Source: Lactobacillus sp. ESL0791 (GTDB taxonomy: Bacteria > Bacillota > Bacilli > Lactobacillales > Lactobacillaceae). From it: a stretch of 64,000 bases of DNA. Shown piece by piece: positions 35,620-43,046 of the stretch (positions within the stretch are counted from its first letter, which is position 1; each line of letters starts with the position of its first letter). The position numbers and the translations under genes were made by a program. A model generated the notes under the pieces. The model did not search any database. It worked only from the letters and a program-made list of their open reading frames with translations, and was not told the DNA's origin. The stretch is from assembly GCF_029433255.1 (NCBI RefSeq), contig NZ_JAQTHU010000001.1, positions 2,108,001-2,172,000 on the forward strand, written 5' to 3'.

Positions 35620-35715
35620 TAGTCAGTAAAAACAAGGTCATTTGCCTCGTTTCATAATTATTTAATTATTGACTAATTTAAACCATAAGTAAGAATAAGT
35701 CAATAGTTTAATTAA
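35620..35715 (-). promoter_or_regulatory. ilvE promoter and structured 5' leader
   Basis: On the minus strand, TTGACT followed 17 nt later by TAAATT is a plausible promoter. The leader contains AAATTAGTCA...TGACTAATTT (35624-35633 with 35671-35680), enclosing a smaller hairpin AAACGAGG/CCTTGTTT followed by T residues. It resembles an attenuator-like or stability hairpin. No T-box sequence is present, so I assign no ligand. Confidence 0.4.
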
Positions 35716-35796
35716 GTAATTTTCAAAGAAAAAAGAAGGCTGTACAATAAATCTTGCTGATGAGTACCTTATGGTATCTTATTAACAGGATTTTAT

Positions 35797-35955
35797 TTTG
35801 CTTTAAAAATACAAAAAAGAGGCCATAGCCTCCTGTTAATTTCCGTAATACCACTTAAAGAAAGTTTGGAGTTCAAAAAAATAGAGCAAGTTTTTCCCAA
35901 AAGGAATTCTTGATCTATATTTTTTTGTCCAAGAAGCTAGTTTTTTCCCAGACAC
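35797..35955. mobile_element. Rearranged remnant of the ISL3-type element end
   Basis: Positions 35797-35871 match the element interior near 43130-43198 in direct orientation (TTTGCTTTAAAAA, GAGGCC-TAGCCTC, TAATACCACTTAAA). Positions 35874-35955 match the element's left end (43047-about 43125) in reverse complement, ending CCCAGACAC. So the two neighbouring pieces lie in opposite orientations, as after an internal inversion or a two-ended excision scar. There is no transposase here. The rest of 35593-36106 shows nothing else recognisable. Confidence 0.75.
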
Positions 35956-36106
35956 ATAATAGTTTGTATATAAAAATCTATTAGCTTCCATATTAATCTT
36001 GATTTTTAATCAAAAGAGTAGAATTATTCTTTAAATATGTGAAATTATACACTATAATATATTTGAAATTTTTAGTCAAAATTATTTTATAAAAAGGAGC
36101 GTAATT

Positions 36107-37897
36107 ATGTTCTACGATAAAAATTCTTGGGACGCCGTTTATGATGTAATTGTAATTGGATTTGGTGGAGCTGGCGCAACTGCTGCAAGATTTTCAGCTG
36201 ACAATAATGCTAAAGTTTTGCTTATAGACAGTGCACCAGAAGGTCATGAAGGCGGTAATACTCGTTATGCTGGTCAAATTGTTGAAACAGGTGATGATTT
36301 TGATAAGCTTAAGAAATATTATCAGCAAATGACTTCACCACTTGAATTGGATGAAAAGGTACTGGATACATTTATTCACGGCATGGTTGATTTGCCCAAT
36401 TACTTTCGTAAATATTTAGGCTGTGAACCATATAGCGTAAAAAAGAATTTAGATGCTAAAAATGACAAAACTTTGCCGTTTAAAGCAGTTGAATTTCCTG
36501 AATTTGCTGGCAGCGAAACAGGTGATGATTTATTAGTTCATCCTCAAGTATTTGATTCTGCACTGTGGAAAATTTTACGGAAAAATGTAATATCACGGTC
36601 AAGTCACATTGACATACTTTACAAAGCACCAGCACAACACTTACTACAAACAGCAAATAAAACTATTATTGGTGTACAAATTAAGTATGCTGATAAACTT
36701 CTTAATATTAAAGCCAATAATGGTGTCATATTAGCTTTAGGCGGATTTGAAAATAATGACCGAATGATACAAGATTATCTCGGTGAAACTAATCTAATAC
36801 CTTATGGAACTCTTTACAATAAAGGTGACGGTATTAAAATGGCTATTGAAGTTGGTGCAGGTCTTTGGCACATGAATAACTATGAACCGGGTACTCCTAC
36901 TAGTTTTTCTATTCCAGGTGGTCAGCGAGCATATTTTAAGATTAATAACTGGTCCGAAATGTTTAAAGGATCATTAATTTCAGTTGGTGATGATGGTACC
37001 AGATATTTGCCAGAAGATGATAAGTCACGTCATGGACACACTTATTATCATGGCTTATGGAGAGTTCTGCCGGTTCAGCAACATCCATATTTGATTTTTG
37101 ATCAAAAGAAATACGATGAGTTTATGCAAGCTGATAATGATAATTTGCAAAAAGCAATATTAAATACAGCAGTTAAGTCTGCAACTATTTCAGATTTAGC
37201 TCACACGATAGGTGTTGATTCGCAAGTGCTGCAACAAACAATTGAGAATTATAACTTCTTTGTTGAGCAAAAATGCGATTATCAATTAGGACGTAATCCA
37301 GAAACTATGGAAAAGATTTCTATGTCAGGCCCATTTTATGCGTTAGCCAAGCGGCATACAATGCTTAACACCCAGGGTGGCGCACGTAGAAATGAAAAAG
37401 CGGAAGTTTTAGATACGGCAGGCCGCGTTATACCACATTTATATGAAGCCGGTGAATTAGGACATGTAAATATTAATCAATATAATGGTGGGGGTGATTT
37501 TGCGGATTGCTTAATCTTCGGTAAAATTGCAGGTGAAAATGCTGCAAAGTCAAAAGATGACTTACGTGCTGATAAATTGGTGCCATTGCAACTTAGCACT
37601 GCAAAATCTCAAGTAACTGAATCATACGAAGTAGGTGCTAACCAATATATTGGTCACTCAACTAGCGGAATTGGTAATGAAATTGCAGTGAAAGTAACAG
37701 TTGATCAGAAAAAGCGCCCCGTTAAAGTTGAGGTTGTAAAAGAAAGCGAGTCAGCTGATTACGGTGAGCAAGCTATTAGCCAATTAATTCAAGAAGTGCA
37801 AGATGCTAAATGTGCCAATGTCGATGCTGTTTCTGGGGCATCAAGCACGAGTAGAGCCTTTAAAGAAGCCGTAAACGATGCGCTAAGTAAAGCGTAA
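36107..37897 (+). CDS. Flavoprotein reductase with C-terminal FMN-binding domain (fumarate/urocanate reductase type)
   Basis: This 596-residue protein has an FAD fold VIVIGFGGAGATAARFSADN (about 14-33), GGNTRYAGQ, GVILALGGFENN and the closing NGGGDFADCLIFGKIAGENAA. A C-terminal FMN_bind domain (about 505-594) ends in DAVSGASSTSRAFKEA. The D-x-x-S/T-G-A-T/S motif is the ApbE flavinylation site; here the acceptor position is Ser579 instead of the usual Thr. It has no signal peptide, so it should be a cytosolic reductase of fumarate, urocanate or a related enoate, served by the cytoplasmic ApbE at 5548. AAAAAGGAG precedes the ATG. It has a relative, without the FMN domain, at 30660. Confidence 0.87.
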   Translation: MFYDKNSWDAVYDVIVIGFGGAGATAARFSADNNAKVLLIDSAPEGHEGGNTRYAGQIVETGDDFDKLKKYYQQMTSPLELDEKVLDTFIHGMVDLPNYFRKYLGCEPYSVKKNLDAKNDKTLPFKAVEFPEFAGSETGDDLLVHPQVFDSALWKILRKNVISRSSHIDILYKAPAQHLLQTANKTIIGVQIKYADKLLNIKANNGVILALGGFENNDRMIQDYLGETNLIPYGTLYNKGDGIKMAIEVGAGLWHMNNYEPGTPTSFSIPGGQRAYFKINNWSEMFKGSLISVGDDGTRYLPEDDKSRHGHTYYHGLWRVLPVQQHPYLIFDQKKYDEFMQADNDNLQKAILNTAVKSATISDLAHTIGVDSQVLQQTIENYNFFVEQKCDYQLGRNPETMEKISMSGPFYALAKRHTMLNTQGGARRNEKAEVLDTAGRVIPHLYEAGELGHVNINQYNGGGDFADCLIFGKIAGENAAKSKDDLRADKLVPLQLSTAKSQVTESYEVGANQYIGHSTSGIGNEIAVKVTVDQKKRPVKVEVVKESESADYGEQAISQLIQEVQDAKCANVDAVSGASSTSRAFKEAVNDALSKA

Positions 37898-37974
37898 TAG
37901 AAAATTTAATTGACGAAAAGTGTTCATTGGTAACTTCTTTTTAGAAAGTTTTGTTAGTAATTACATTCTATCAA

Positions 37975-38001
37975 AGAAGTCCAATGGACTTTTTATTTTT
38001 T
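37975..38001 (+). terminator. Short terminator hairpin
   Basis: AAGTCC, AAT, GGACTT is followed by TTTATTTTTT. The stem is only 6 bp but has a good T-run, between the flavoprotein gene and the convergent toxin gene. Confidence 0.55.
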
Positions 38002-38047
38002 AATAAACCAAAGTGTTCAACTTCATTCTACAATCTACCTTACAGAA

Positions 38048-38383
38048 TTATTTTTCAATTTGTTTTTGGAAAAAATCATATAAACCCACTCGGTCTAAAT
38101 CAGTTAGTTTTCCTAAAGGTTTTCTAGCGAAAACTTTTTCTGCAGGTAAATGATAGCCTCGGTGAATGTCTACATACGATTTTTTATTCAAGCCAGCAGC
38201 TTGCCAATCCTTAATTGGATAATAAAATTGCTTTATTTTTTCCGAATTTAAGTTGTATTTGCTAGTAATTTTTAGAACGATAACTTTTTTAGCTGTTACT
38301 TCAGTTACTAAAGCTGGCCTAATCTTACTACCATTGCCTTCATCAAATGGTACATCAGCAATATAAATATCCATCGGCTGCAT
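38048..38383 (-). CDS. MazF/PemK-family toxin (type II TA)
   Basis: This protein has about 111 residues, beginning at the ATG that overlaps the antitoxin stop (TAATG at 38381-38385); an upstream ATG at 38401 is an alternative. It has DIYIADVPFDEG, SKIRPALVTEV (the R-P-A-L-V core) and ITSKYN, then a C-terminal LGKLTDLDRVGLYDFF, all PemK/MazF-like. Such toxins are sequence-specific mRNA endoribonucleases held inactive by the antitoxin. The gene order antitoxin-toxin and the overlap are typical. Confidence 0.82.
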   Translation of the reverse strand: MQPMDIYIADVPFDEGNGSKIRPALVTEVTAKKVIVLKITSKYNLNSEKIKQFYYPIKDWQAAGLNKKSYVDIHRGYHLPAEKVFARKPLGKLTDLDRVGLYDFFQKQIEK

Positions 38384-38646
38384 TAACCATTTACCATCCA
38401 ATCATGAAAGTTTGGTGACTTTTTAGGATCATAGTGACCATTTTTATCAAACTCTACTTCTTCAATAGGTATTTGCTTCATCAAATTTGACCAATCTAAT
38501 GCTGTGGGCAACTTCTTAATTGTTACTTCATCATTATTGATCTCAAACGAAACCTTAGTTCCTTTTTCTAATCCAAGTGCTTTGCGAATAGTAGCCGGTA
38601 TTACTACTTGTCCTTTTTGCGATACTAATCCAGTAAACATTGTCAT
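38383..38646 (-). CDS. AbrB/MazE-like antitoxin
   Basis: This 87-residue protein has an N-terminal swapped-hairpin DNA-binding domain, GLVSQKGQVVIPATIRKALGL, and KVSFEINNDEVTIKKLP. The C-terminal acidic/aromatic tail (VEFDKNGHYDPKKSPNFHDW) probably wraps the toxin. The start at 38646 has GGAGGG upstream; the longer frame from 38715 has no ribosome site. It should neutralise the downstream PemK/MazF toxin and autorepress. Confidence 0.85.
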   Translation of the reverse strand: MTMFTGLVSQKGQVVIPATIRKALGLEKGTKVSFEINNDEVTIKKLPTALDWSNLMKQIPIEEVEFDKNGHYDPKKSPNFHDWMVNG

Positions 38647-38789
38647 ATTTATTACCCTCCAGTTAGTTGTACGTCTTACATACAACATTGTACCAAAATT
38701 ATATATTATTTTCAAAAATTTATTCGTTCATTTAGGACGCTTAGTTAATTTTTACTAGGCGTCCTTTTTTGTTTTAGAAAGGAAAAATT

Positions 38790-39773
38790 ATGACTAAAAA
38801 AGAAATTGATCGAAATAGTTGGGAAAATCAACTGTATAACGCCAGTATTCCCGATCTATGCGCCGCAGTTGGTTATGACTTGAAAGATGAAGGCCACCAA
38901 TTACGCGGTGTCGAACATGATAGCTTAGTAATTACTAAAGCCAAAAATGCCTATATTAAAAATTCTGACGGTGTACATGGTGTGGGCGGTTGGGCATTTG
39001 CTAAAAATATTATCCTGGAGGATGCAGATGATTACTTATCGCACAGCGATTTAATGGATAAAATGCACGAGATTGCCCAGAAAGCAAACCTTGTGGCCTT
39101 TAACCACGAGCAGTACCAAACTACACGGGTACCCTATGTTTACCGCGCAGATCAAATTGTCCCAGATTTAACGATTGCTAAAAAATACCTATCTGAACAG
39201 CGCAAAATCAGTCCTGATTTGGTTGACTGGCTACACAAACATGATCGCCTTGATCAAGATCGCATGGGCAACATTGTTTTTAAAAGGCTCAATCCAGTTA
39301 CGGGGGTAATCATGGGTGCCAGCAGGCAAGGCACCAAGATTGACTTTGACAAATATCCCAAGCGTGGCACATTCAAGGGTATCGACAAAAATTCTACTCC
39401 TAATTCAGTTTGGAGCTTTGATGTTGGCAAACCGGAAAATATCCGAATTTTTGAAGCACCGATTGATGCTATGTCCTACTATCAGATTGCACCAGATCGG
39501 ATCCACAATACCAGGTTTATCGCCCTGGACGGCTTAAAAGACCATGTAGCTGCCCAGTAGATCGCTTTTACTGAAAATGAATTGAGAAACTCGGGGTCAA
39601 CAATACAGTCGATTGCATTAGCCGTAGATAATGACCAAGCCGGCGACAATTTTGTCCAAAAAATGCAGGAATATCATTTTAAAAATGCGGACGAAAAAGT
39701 AATCAAAATGAAAGCTGCCCAGCCACACAAGAAGTGGGGCAAAGATTGGAATGATGAACTCATTAGAAGCTAA
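38790..39773 (+). pseudogene. TOPRIM/DUF3991-type plasmid protein, interrupted by one stop
   Basis: The frame runs 256 codons to TAG at 39558-39560 and then continues in the same frame to TAA at 39773 (IAFTENELRNSG, IALAVDNDQAGDNFVQKM, KKWGKDWNDELIRS). Features are YLSEQRKISPDLVDWLHKHDRL (DUF3991-like), GASRQGT, FEAPIDAMSYY (first TOPRIM acid) and AVDNDQAG (TOPRIM D-x-D). So the catalytic DxD lies beyond the stop. CAG to TAG is one base change. Such proteins occur on lactobacillar plasmids and conjugative elements. This one is probably inactive unless the stop is read through. Confidence 0.78.
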
Positions 39774-39979
39774 AACACAAGCAGCTATTTTGAATAATGT
39801 GGAAAATGCGGACGACAAAATGACTGATTTTATTGACGGGCGCGAAAACAAATTTGAAATGAGCAAAAAACAAACGGTAGAAAAAGAGCAAGTAATCAAG
39901 CCAAGAAGAACTGGCTGCCAAGTATGAAAAACAGCAGCAAGCACAAGGTCAACAAATGGGTGGTATGGAAATTGGCTAA
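39754..39979 (+). pseudogene. Frameshifted small plasmid-type gene remnant
   Basis: An ATG at 39754 overlaps the TOPRIM gene end and gives 57 residues (MNSLEAKTQAAILNNVENAD... to TGA 39927). A second frame then continues QEELAAKYEKQQQAQ to MGGMEIG and TAA. The tail QEELAA(K/E)Y and GMEIG/GMEFE resembles the end of the Fic gene at 41183, suggesting that a shared C-terminal tail was swapped between genes on this island. A single frameshift near 39900 explains both pieces. Confidence 0.5.
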
Positions 39980-40073
39980 AATTCAAGCAAATAACGACTA
40001 CCGCATAAGGTCGCCCTGCCGTAAAAGGCTAAAAAGTTTTATTATCTATTTATCCTAATTTGGTTAATATTAT

Positions 40074-40091
40074 TACCAAATATGGTATAAT
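40074..40091 (+). promoter_or_regulatory. Extended -10 promoter with palindromic operator for the Fic cassette
   Basis: TACCA-AATA-TGGTA (40074-40087) overlaps TGGTATAAT (40083-40091), an extended -10. An AGGAGG is at 40110-40115, and the ATG follows at 40122. A palindrome on top of the promoter fits autorepression by the HTH protein encoded first. Confidence 0.6.
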
Positions 40092-40121
40092 ATTAGTATA
40101 AAAAATAGGAGGGTTTAACTA

Positions 40122-40544
40122 ATGAGCTCGGTAATTAATAAAGTTTTAGAGAGCAACAATCTTACAGTAAAAGATGTGGCAGACAAAAGTCATGTATCAG
40201 CAAGTACGCTAAGAAAGTCGATCCAAAAACCAATCGAAAACTGGTCAATTAGGGTACTTAACGCTTTTGCCGTAAGCCTAGATAAAAGACCAGGAGATTT
40301 ATTAAATATGTTAGAGCCTAAAATTTATACCCTTGATATTGATGATCGTAATCAAAGCATTCAAGGTGTTTACATTGCCGATAAAACCCTGTATCAACAA
40401 ATTAGAGGTGTAGTCGAAGCCAGCCACTTAGAAGGGTGGAACCCTAATAAAGCTGATATTCAATATTTACTTGACCAAGCAACTGATCCTGATCCGGAAC
40501 TGGTAAAACGAATAGATAAAATTTGGAGCGAAGAAAATGACTGA
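40122..40544 (+). CDS. HTH protein with VbhA-like antitoxin tail
   Basis: This 140-residue protein has an N-terminal XRE-like HTH (about 5-65: NLTVKDVADKSHVSASTLRKSIQ). A C-terminal segment (about 90-140) reads YQQIRGVVEASHLEGWNPNKADIQYLLDQATDP. The latter resembles VbhA/AvidL-type Fic antitoxins, whose inhibitory helix is (S/T)xxxE(G/N) followed by a helical wrap. Here Ser is three, not four, residues before Glu-Gly, so the match is imperfect. Its stop overlaps the fic start by 8 nt, typical of an antitoxin-toxin pair. It probably both represses the operon and inhibits the first Fic protein. Confidence 0.65.
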   Translation: MSSVINKVLESNNLTVKDVADKSHVSASTLRKSIQKPIENWSIRVLNAFAVSLDKRPGDLLNMLEPKIYTLDIDDRNQSIQGVYIADKTLYQQIRGVVEASHLEGWNPNKADIQYLLDQATDPDPELVKRIDKIWSEEND

Positions 40545-41178
40545 TTGGATCGCAGACACACTTTATTCTAATGGGGTAATGAAAAACAAGTATCACATTC
40601 ACAATCAAGAAGAATTAGAGCAACGTGAATTTTTATTATCTTCTAGGAATGCAATCATCTTTTTACAGCAGCAACCAAAAATTACCAACATTCGTGATCT
40701 TAAAAAAATTCACAAAATTATGTTTGGACAGTTATACGACTGGGCAGGTAAATATCGGCCTGGGAACTTCCAGAAGAACGGCTATGAATTTTTTGACCAC
40801 ACAAGATTTGGTTTTGCAGAAAATAACATCAACGGGATCATGGCGCAGCAGCCAAAAAGCACTCCTTTACATGCGACTGATTACGCTGAATTGCTTGACT
40901 CAATCAATTTCATGCACCCATTCAGAGAAGGCAACGGCCGCAGCTGCAAAGTGTTTTTACTAGCATACGCGGCTAATCATCAACAAACTATTGATTACCC
41001 TCGCAAGAATGAAGAAATGATTGCTGCACAAAATGAAGCAAACATAGAAAAAATAGCTAAGTTAATTAAAATAGAAGATACCCCTACTAGAGAAGCTGCC
41101 TTTAAACAACTGATCATGCAAAGGCAAGCGGAACAGCAGGAAGAAACAAGACGGTATGGAATTAGAATAGGCAGGTGA
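40537..41178 (+). CDS. fic: Fic-family AMPylase-like toxin (class I type)
   Basis: This 213-residue protein has the FGQLYDWAGKYRPGNFQKNGYEF region (about 63-85) and the Fic active site HPFREGNGRSCK (127-138; His127 catalytic, last Arg of the consensus replaced by Lys). Fic enzymes move AMP or other nucleotide parts onto target proteins such as gyrase or topoisomerase IV. It has no internal inhibitory helix, so it depends on a partner antitoxin, which the overlapping upstream gene should supply. Four nucleotides separate it from the second Fic gene. Confidence 0.85.
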   Translation: MTDWIADTLYSNGVMKNKYHIHNQEELEQREFLLSSRNAIIFLQQQPKITNIRDLKKIHKIMFGQLYDWAGKYRPGNFQKNGYEFFDHTRFGFAENNINGIMAQQPKSTPLHATDYAELLDSINFMHPFREGNGRSCKVFLLAYAANHQQTIDYPRKNEEMIAAQNEANIEKIAKLIKIEDTPTREAAFKQLIMQRQAEQQEETRRYGIRIGR

Positions 41179-41182
41179 AATA

Positions 41183-42130
41183 ATGAATTATCAAGACAAA
41201 CTAACTAAAATCTCCAAGTTAAAAAAAGAAATGGACACTTATCGTCCACTCTCACCTTTGGAAATTAAACAGTTAGAAAAAAACATTAGAATTGAGCACG
41301 TTTGGTCGTCCGCTGCTATCGAAGGTAACACCATGACGGAAGCTGAAACAGCTGCAATTATAGACGGCGGTTTAGGTGCAACCATTCATGGTAAGACAAT
41401 CAAAGAAACTTTAGAAATTGTTGATTTAAACGAAGCCTACACTTACATGAAAGACCTGGCTACTAAGAAAGAGCCAATTAGAATTGACGATATTAGAAAC
41501 TTAAATCGTATTTCTACTTTGGAAACCATGCAGCCAAAATCAGAAGCAGGCAGCTATCGCACAATCGAAGTCTATCCATACGGTTCAACAGCTAGACCGT
41601 ATGCAAAGCCTTATGACATACCAGAAAAAATGGAGCAGCTGCAAAAATGGAGTAATCAAGCTAGAACCGAATTACACCCGGTTCAATATGCCACTGACTT
41701 ACACCAGAAATTTGTAACTATTCACCCGTTTAGAGATGGCAACGGCCGGACAGCTAGGTTACTGATGAACCTTGTTTTAACCGAAAATGGTTATCCAGTA
41801 ATTAACGTCAATCCTTCAAAAGAAGCCAGAAAACAATATATGGACGCTTTAATAGCAGCCGAAGAACCTAAAAATGACTTGCAGCCTTTTAGAAATTTAA
41901 TTGCTGACTACGTTGAGCAGGAGCTAAATAACCGCATTGCAACTTTAAAGTTAAATGTAAAGTACACTAACGAAGCTAAAGAAAGTCTCAAAAACAGTTC
42001 TTTAGACTGGGACAAGCTACAAAAAGAATATGAAGCAGCTAGTAAGAAGTTAAATGCTAACCACTCCAAAAGCGTAAACAAAGAACCAAGTCAAGAAGAA
42101 CTGGCCGCTGAATACAAACAGCAACACTAG
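41183..42130 (+). CDS. Fic-family protein with N-terminal inhibitory helix (class II)
   Basis: This 315-residue protein carries WSSAAIEGN (41-49), a proper S-x-x-x-E-G inhibitory motif (Ser43, Glu47), and a full active site HPFRDGNGRTAR (181-192). A helical C-terminal extension (about 225-315) follows. Class II Fic proteins are self-inhibited and often switch between AMPylation and deAMPylation. The frame ends QQH-TAG, but the same frame continues DHDGMEFE to TAG at 42157, so about ten residues may have been lost by a CAG-to-TAG change. It lies in the middle of a three-Fic operon. Confidence 0.87.
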   Translation: MNYQDKLTKISKLKKEMDTYRPLSPLEIKQLEKNIRIEHVWSSAAIEGNTMTEAETAAIIDGGLGATIHGKTIKETLEIVDLNEAYTYMKDLATKKEPIRIDDIRNLNRISTLETMQPKSEAGSYRTIEVYPYGSTARPYAKPYDIPEKMEQLQKWSNQARTELHPVQYATDLHQKFVTIHPFRDGNGRTARLLMNLVLTENGYPVINVNPSKEARKQYMDALIAAEEPKNDLQPFRNLIADYVEQELNNRIATLKLNVKYTNEAKESLKNSSLDWDKLQKEYEAASKKLNANHSKSVNKEPSQEELAAEYKQQH

Positions 42131-42172
42131 GATCATGACGGTATGGAGTTTGAATAGAGAAGTAGAAATTAT

Positions 42173-42838
42173 ATGAAGGATAAATTTCACTTAGCACTCA
42201 ATGAAAATCGCAGATTTGCAAAAATCAATTTAACTAAATTAGTTTATATTAGTTCACGTTTTGAAGGCTTGACTGCTACACTAGCGCAAACACAAATGAT
42301 CATTGATGGTCTGAATGTTGATGATATATCAATTAATGATATTAATGTAATTGTGCAGTTAAAACACGGTTGGCTATATGCAATTAACCAAACTACTCCT
42401 TTAGATTTAACTTTTGAAAAAGAAATAAACAAAATCGTTGCCCATGATACTGCCGCCTACCCTGGCTTTTTAAGAAATGGTAGTGGCGGTGTAGAAACCT
42501 ATCGTGGTGAATATACACCACCGTTAGTTGACGAAACCAAAGAAGAAAGTTATTTGCATAGGCTGCTTACTAGCAAACAATCAGCAACCGAGCAGGCATT
42601 AACTTTGATGTATCACAATATGCGCCAACAAATGTTTTATGACGGCAACAAACGTACAGCGTTCATTTCAGCTAATAAACTAATGATTGATCATGGTATT
42701 GGACTAATTAATGTCCCCCTGGAGCAATGGCCAGTTTGGCAAAAGAAAATTGCCGATTTCTACTTTTCTAATGACATGGCGGACCTTAAAAATTGGACTT
42801 ATCAAAACTGTATTGCTGGCTCAGTATACTGTATATAA
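42173..42838 (+). CDS. Fic/Doc-like protein with altered active site
   Basis: This 221-residue protein has an N-terminal inhibitory-helix-like ISSRFEGL (26-33; Ser27, Glu31). The catalytic loop reads QMFYDGNKRTAF (153-164). The HxFxDGNKRT form is Doc-like, but the catalytic His is Gln153 here. Loss of the general base should abolish ordinary AMPylation or phosphorylation. The protein may instead bind nucleotides, regulate the other two, or catalyse a different reaction. It follows the second Fic gene by 42 nt (15 nt beyond its extended frame). Confidence 0.8.
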   Translation: MKDKFHLALNENRRFAKINLTKLVYISSRFEGLTATLAQTQMIIDGLNVDDISINDINVIVQLKHGWLYAINQTTPLDLTFEKEINKIVAHDTAAYPGFLRNGSGGVETYRGEYTPPLVDETKEESYLHRLLTSKQSATEQALTLMYHNMRQQMFYDGNKRTAFISANKLMIDHGIGLINVPLEQWPVWQKKIADFYFSNDMADLKNWTYQNCIAGSVYCI

Positions 42839-42853
42839 TCTATTGTATACAGT
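42828..42853. repeat. Small inverted repeat over the third Fic stop codon
   Basis: ACTGTATA (42828-42835) and TATACAGT (42846-42853) form an 8-bp stem across the stop codon of the third Fic gene. No T-run follows directly. Confidence 0.45.
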
Positions 42854-42900
42854 AGATTGTAGGCGCAAGAAACATTATGCTAAATGAATGATCTTGTTTT

Positions 42901-42947
42901 GTGATAAAAGATTTAAGATAAATTTTTTATCACAAATCTTTTATTTT
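42901..42947 (+). terminator. Probable terminator of the Fic operon
   Basis: GTGATAAA pairs with TTTATCAC (42901-42908 with 42926-42933), with an inner AAAGATTT/AAATTTTT helix, followed by AAATCTTTTATTTT. The interval 42948-43046 shows nothing else. Confidence 0.55.
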
Positions 42948-43046
42948 AAATCATTTAAAAATTTATCATTATTCCATTTTTAAACAATCGAAATCATAAC
43001 GACATAGAATTAGATTAACAATTAAATAAAACAACAAAATTTTAAA

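Noticed and set aside
39618..39986. Minus-strand 122-codon membrane-like frame
   Set aside because: It is antisense to the TOPRIM gene tail and the following remnant; the sense frames carry recognisable motifs.
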